Shown here piece by piece: positions 60,825 to 64,000 of a stretch of 64,000 bases of DNA. The notes under the pieces were generated by a model, which worked only from the letters and a program-made list of their open reading frames with translations, was not told the DNA's origin and ran no database searches. Made by a program: the position numbers and the translations under genes. The stretch is from contig JANFNE010000029.1 of the NCBI GenBank assembly GCA_024867545.1, forward strand, positions 124,001 to 188,000, in the 5' to 3' direction. Each line of letters opens with the position of its first letter. The stretch's first letter is position 1. This DNA is from Phytopythium helicoides. Its lineage: Eukaryota; Oomycota; Peronosporomycetes; Pythiales; Pythiaceae.

Positions 60825-63251
60825 GTGCTCCTGGCGGCGAGCATACCCGGAGTCAGTTTGCAACTGCCAACTGCTTGCAAACTACCCTCAACGGCAACAG
60901 CACATCGGCGAACGCTCTTAGCGCTCTCCCTACCAACTTGGACCTCTCCAACCATCACTTCACGGTGTTCAATCTGTATGTCGATCTCCGCTCGTCATGT
61001 CTACTGTTTTGAATCAGAAACTCGACCGCCATCTCCAGCACACTCTGATGGTCATGCTCAAATCCAAGTTAGATCATTTTCAGCTGGCGTTGTCACAATC
61101 GACACTGGGGACAGCCCAGACCATGATTCTGTTGATAGCGATGCAGATACAGAGCTCGACTCAACCGGAGAATTTAGCACAGAAGACAACGAAGACTTCG
61201 ACGGTGAAATCAATGTTTATTCTATACCTTATCCAGGTTGGGAAAATTTGCACGACGTCGTGGATCTACTAATAGACCCTTCCAATATCAATGTGATTGT
61301 CGATAAGGGATGGATATCATGGCTCTCAAGGACACTACCATTCGCTTTCAATGAAAGCTTCAGTGAAAGCTACCTAAATGAAGACGGAACGCCTTCCTAC
61401 CTGGAGACAGCTTGCCTCGCGTTATGTTGCTTGTCAAAAACTTTATCGTCGCCTCATCAATTCTTTCTGATACACGATTTCAAGTATTTACTCGAGTTTG
61501 TGCAGTCCGCTCTTGCTTTCGGCTCAATTAATGGGAAAGTTGTTCAGAGCTCGCTAGAGCTCGTCATCAAAACTGTGTGTCATCTGACAGCCAATGATTC
61601 ATGTGCGTTCAATTTGGCGAAATCAACAGCTATCGTCTACCAACTCGCCGCATGCGTGTGTGAGATTTCAGGAAGCATAGTCACCAGTAACGCGAGAAAG
61701 TTTGCGGAATTGGCGTTGGTTAATCTCGTCACCAAAATTTCAGCTAATGAAGAATTGTTCCAGCTAGTCATTACAGAGCTGTTTGTCCGTAATCATCTGC
61801 TTGTTCACTTCAGATACCTACTTGACGGCATAGACAAGGCTCACAACCCGTACTACGGACCTCTAACTAGAGTGTTCGATGCTGTCAGTCGAAGAATTAC
61901 ATCGTCTGGGCAAGCGAAGTTTGTGTATATCAGAGTTCTAGAAGAGCTGTTTCGCGAAGCATTGAATGGACCAAATCACTGTTACCAATCTGAAGCTATT
62001 CAATCTGTCTGTTTTCTTTCTATCCGCGAAGCACCAAGTTTCATTGATTCAGAGTTCATATGCGAGGCACTTGTGCAGCTTGTGCGAAACACCGATGGAC
62101 AACCTCTTGTAGACATAGCTTCAACCCTCAAGAATGTTCTCCCGTGGTTCCTACGTGATGAAAGAGAAAGAGGGAAGGATACGAAGATTATCACCGCTAT
62201 CGTCACTGTCTTAAAAACTAAACGATCTAACTTCGATTTTTACAGCAATCGTATTCTGATCCAAAACTTGCTGGCAGTTTTGCAGATGATTTTAGAGGCT
62301 GGGGAAGATTATTATATGGCTGAGTTTTCTGAAGCCAGTGGAACGAGAGCTATATTAATACTATTGATTGAAGAACAAGATGAGGTCGTGAAGAACTGTG
62401 CTGCCGAAATACTGGCTCTCATTGGAACAAATTCAAGTTTAGTTGATTTTTGCATGACTAAATCTCTGGTGGACTTCCTACCTGCTTCGGGGACAGATTA
62501 TTCTTCCAACCTTTTGCTGCCTTGTACACGCACATTGCTGAATCTTTCAAAGCACCAGCAAATTGCGTGCATGATCAAAAAATCTGGTGGAATCCCGCGC
62601 TTGTTAAAAATTATCCATTTCGTGTCTCCATACATCAAAAGCATAGCACTCGAAACAGTCATCAACCTGATGGATCACCTGCGTATTGATGCGTTCGGGC
62701 ATGATAGAGGGGTTGAAAAGCTTCTGCATGTGCTCGAAGGTTGTAAGTTCGCAAGTGACTTTCTCGACATCAAGTGCAAAATACTAGCTGTAAATGCGCT
62801 TCAAAAGTTCCTTCCAATTGCTGAATATCGAGAGCGTATAATTCAAGCATCGGGTTTGAGCATCCTGGTAAATAATGTCGTCAATTTTAACGACATCAAT
62901 CTTCTTGCTTCGACGTACGCTGCGATTCATGAATTTGCCAAGAATGAAGACTCTCGAATAGCCATTATATCGACAGATTGTGTTGCAGCTACCGTCGGAA
63001 TTTTACATCGTTTTACGAACTCTAATACCCCCATTTTCACCATTTATCCCACTAACTACGCTGCTGCCGACATCCAGTCCCAAACTTTGGTGTCCGCAAC
63101 AGCGACCCTGTTTTGTCTCTGCCAAGTCCAAGACGCTCGATCCCAGTTCTTTAAATTTGGTGCTCGGTCGGCTCTCCAGCATCTCGCACGCCAAGCAAAC
63201 CCGTCTGTACGTAATCTAGCTATCGCTGTTCTTCAGAAGCTTACTCAATGA
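60825..63251 (+). CDS. Armadillo/HEAT-type repeat protein
   Basis: An open frame of up to 808 residues. After an uncertain N-terminus and an acidic stretch (residues about 90-130, DSDADTELDSTGEFSTEDNE), the whole chain is alpha-helical with armadillo-like units, for example LETACLALCCLSKTL, ALETVINLMDHLRI and ASTYAAIHEFAKNEDSR, ending in NLAIAVLQKLTQ. Armadillo proteins act as interaction scaffolds; I cannot name the partner or subfamily. The start is doubtful: ATGs at 60825 and 60975 are possible, and a separate frame from 60677 could be a 5' exon, but the best splice joins give a stop. Base composition is clearly AT-richer than the neighbouring kinase and HDAC genes. Confidence 0.65.
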   Translation: MLLAASIPGVSLQLPTACKLPSTATAHRRTLLALSLPTWTSPTITSRCSICMSISARHVYCFESETRPPSPAHSDGHAQIQVRSFSAGVVTIDTGDSPDHDSVDSDADTELDSTGEFSTEDNEDFDGEINVYSIPYPGWENLHDVVDLLIDPSNINVIVDKGWISWLSRTLPFAFNESFSESYLNEDGTPSYLETACLALCCLSKTLSSPHQFFLIHDFKYLLEFVQSALAFGSINGKVVQSSLELVIKTVCHLTANDSCAFNLAKSTAIVYQLAACVCEISGSIVTSNARKFAELALVNLVTKISANEELFQLVITELFVRNHLLVHFRYLLDGIDKAHNPYYGPLTRVFDAVSRRITSSGQAKFVYIRVLEELFREALNGPNHCYQSEAIQSVCFLSIREAPSFIDSEFICEALVQLVRNTDGQPLVDIASTLKNVLPWFLRDERERGKDTKIITAIVTVLKTKRSNFDFYSNRILIQNLLAVLQMILEAGEDYYMAEFSEASGTRAILILLIEEQDEVVKNCAAEILALIGTNSSLVDFCMTKSLVDFLPASGTDYSSNLLLPCTRTLLNLSKHQQIACMIKKSGGIPRLLKIIHFVSPYIKSIALETVINLMDHLRIDAFGHDRGVEKLLHVLEGCKFASDFLDIKCKILAVNALQKFLPIAEYRERIIQASGLSILVNNVVNFNDINLLASTYAAIHEFAKNEDSRIAIISTDCVAATVGILHRFTNSNTPIFTIYPTNYAAADIQSQTLVSATATLFCLCQVQDARSQFFKFGARSALQHLARQANPSVRNLAIAVLQKLTQ

Positions 63252-64000
63252 GGAAACGTGGCCCCCAAAAATGAAGCAGACGAAAACGATGAACGATTCA
63301 TTCTGGAGAGCTGTAAAATCTCGAAGGCATCGGCAAAAGCTACCAAGAAGTAGTGTAGCGATAATGTACCTAAACGCGAATACGAATGCTAAGCATCCGT
63401 TCACCCATACTTCCCAGTGTCACCATTTAATGACAAGGATTACTTCATTAGACAAATGCAGCAGGCATGCGGTCCAGCGTGCATTTGGAATACGCAAACA
63501 GACCCCAATATACACCAAACTCCTGGTCTTTAGTTTCTCAAGAACAGTGTAATACCTCTCCTGGGTAGCTGCCCAACAGCAAATGAAAGGATGCTCAAAT
63601 TTAGGGGAAAAAAGAAGCTGATCAAAGATACGAGCGAAGTCACATCAAGAAGGAGATGAGGCGTGAGAGTTTTGAAGCTGATTTGCAGCTAAATCTGCAA
63701 AACTAGAGAGAAGAAGAGTTGAGGCCATCCGTATCGGATTGAAAGCACGTTGGTAAATCGGTAACGACTCGAAATTGCTCTACAAAACGATATTTCTCCG
63801 AAGACTCATCATTCCGTCGTCACTGCATTGAGATTCCAATACAAACACAATCACGTCTCACAATCGCAGCAACGCTGTATTTGCTCAAGCATATGCAAGT
63901 CTAAGAAACCCTGTTACGGAGGACTTCAGGCGTACGTTCCCGTGGTTCTGCACGCACCTAGCGCTTCTGGTGATTCACAAATCGCAAGGCCAGCATTGCT
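63252..64000. other. Right edge, nothing seen
   Basis: AT-rich sequence after the armadillo-type gene. The short open frame at 63271-63552 has no recognisable content. No RNA gene or repeat was seen. Confidence 0.5.

Noticed and set aside
60677..61012. Possible first exon of the armadillo gene
   Set aside because: The obvious donor (CTGTATGT) joined to the acceptor before AAACTCGACC gives a stop in either usable phase, so no splice model was supported.

Overview
This is nuclear DNA from a filamentous oomycete (Phytophthora/Pythium-type). The evidence is gene content and style: GC-rich, closely packed genes with few short introns (about 70-125 bp, GT-AG); oomycete core-promoter (Inr-like) motifs upstream of two genes; FYVE proteins with a START-like leader; a multi-pass membrane protein with an LRR-like tail; mucin-like cell-surface proteins; and the mobile families expected in oomycetes (MULE, Crypton-like tyrosine recombinase, Copia, pogo-like). 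No bacterial, plasmid or organellar features are seen.

Layout. 1-13.85 kb is a transposon graveyard. It holds a foldback element with two ~1.1 kb inverted arms (596-3713), a decayed MULE transposase with a SWIM finger (4395-7770), a Crypton-like recombinase relic (8770-9715), a reverse-strand Copia relic (9890-12010) whose integrase is split by a ~760 bp insertion carrying an assembly gap, a tRNA-like relic, and a decayed pogo-like transposase (12493-13820). From 14 kb onward the window is gene-rich: a cupredoxin-fold protein (14147), a long mucin-like membrane protein (16369), an inverted pair of Golgi glycosyltransferase-like genes (21145 and 23733) inside a 1.88 kb near-identical inverted duplication, a secreted protein (25688), a four-exon RRM/RD-rich protein (27615), a multi-TM protein (31612), a three-exon thaumatin-like surface protein (35472), a mitochondrial-looking protein (37046), a FYVE protein (38869), a small NQLNPN-motif protein with a divergent inverted relative (41391, 41909), a CaMKK-like kinase (42699), a scrambled NAP1 pseudogene (45367), a very short secreted peptide (46718), a giant ankyrin/tandem-kinase protein (47789), NAP1 (54307), a class I histone deacetylase (56023), a receptor-like TKL kinase (59209) and an armadillo-type protein (60825).

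Themes. Several genes encode cell-surface or secretory glycoproteins rich in Thr/Ser/Pro (16369, 35472), next to enzymes that look like hydroxyproline/serine O-glycosyltransferases; a link is possible but not shown. Three protein kinases of different architecture lie between 42 and 61 kb. NAP1 and the histone deacetylase form a divergent chromatin pair sharing a 541 bp promoter with two CCAAT boxes. The most unusual items are the 34-ankyrin pseudokinase-kinase fusion, the asymmetric inverted duplication that carries off part of a neighbouring gene, and the NAP1 pseudogene whose pieces now point in opposite directions.

All intron coordinates were worked out by hand from splice sites and reading frame. 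No similarity search was possible, so family names rest on motifs recognised by eye.
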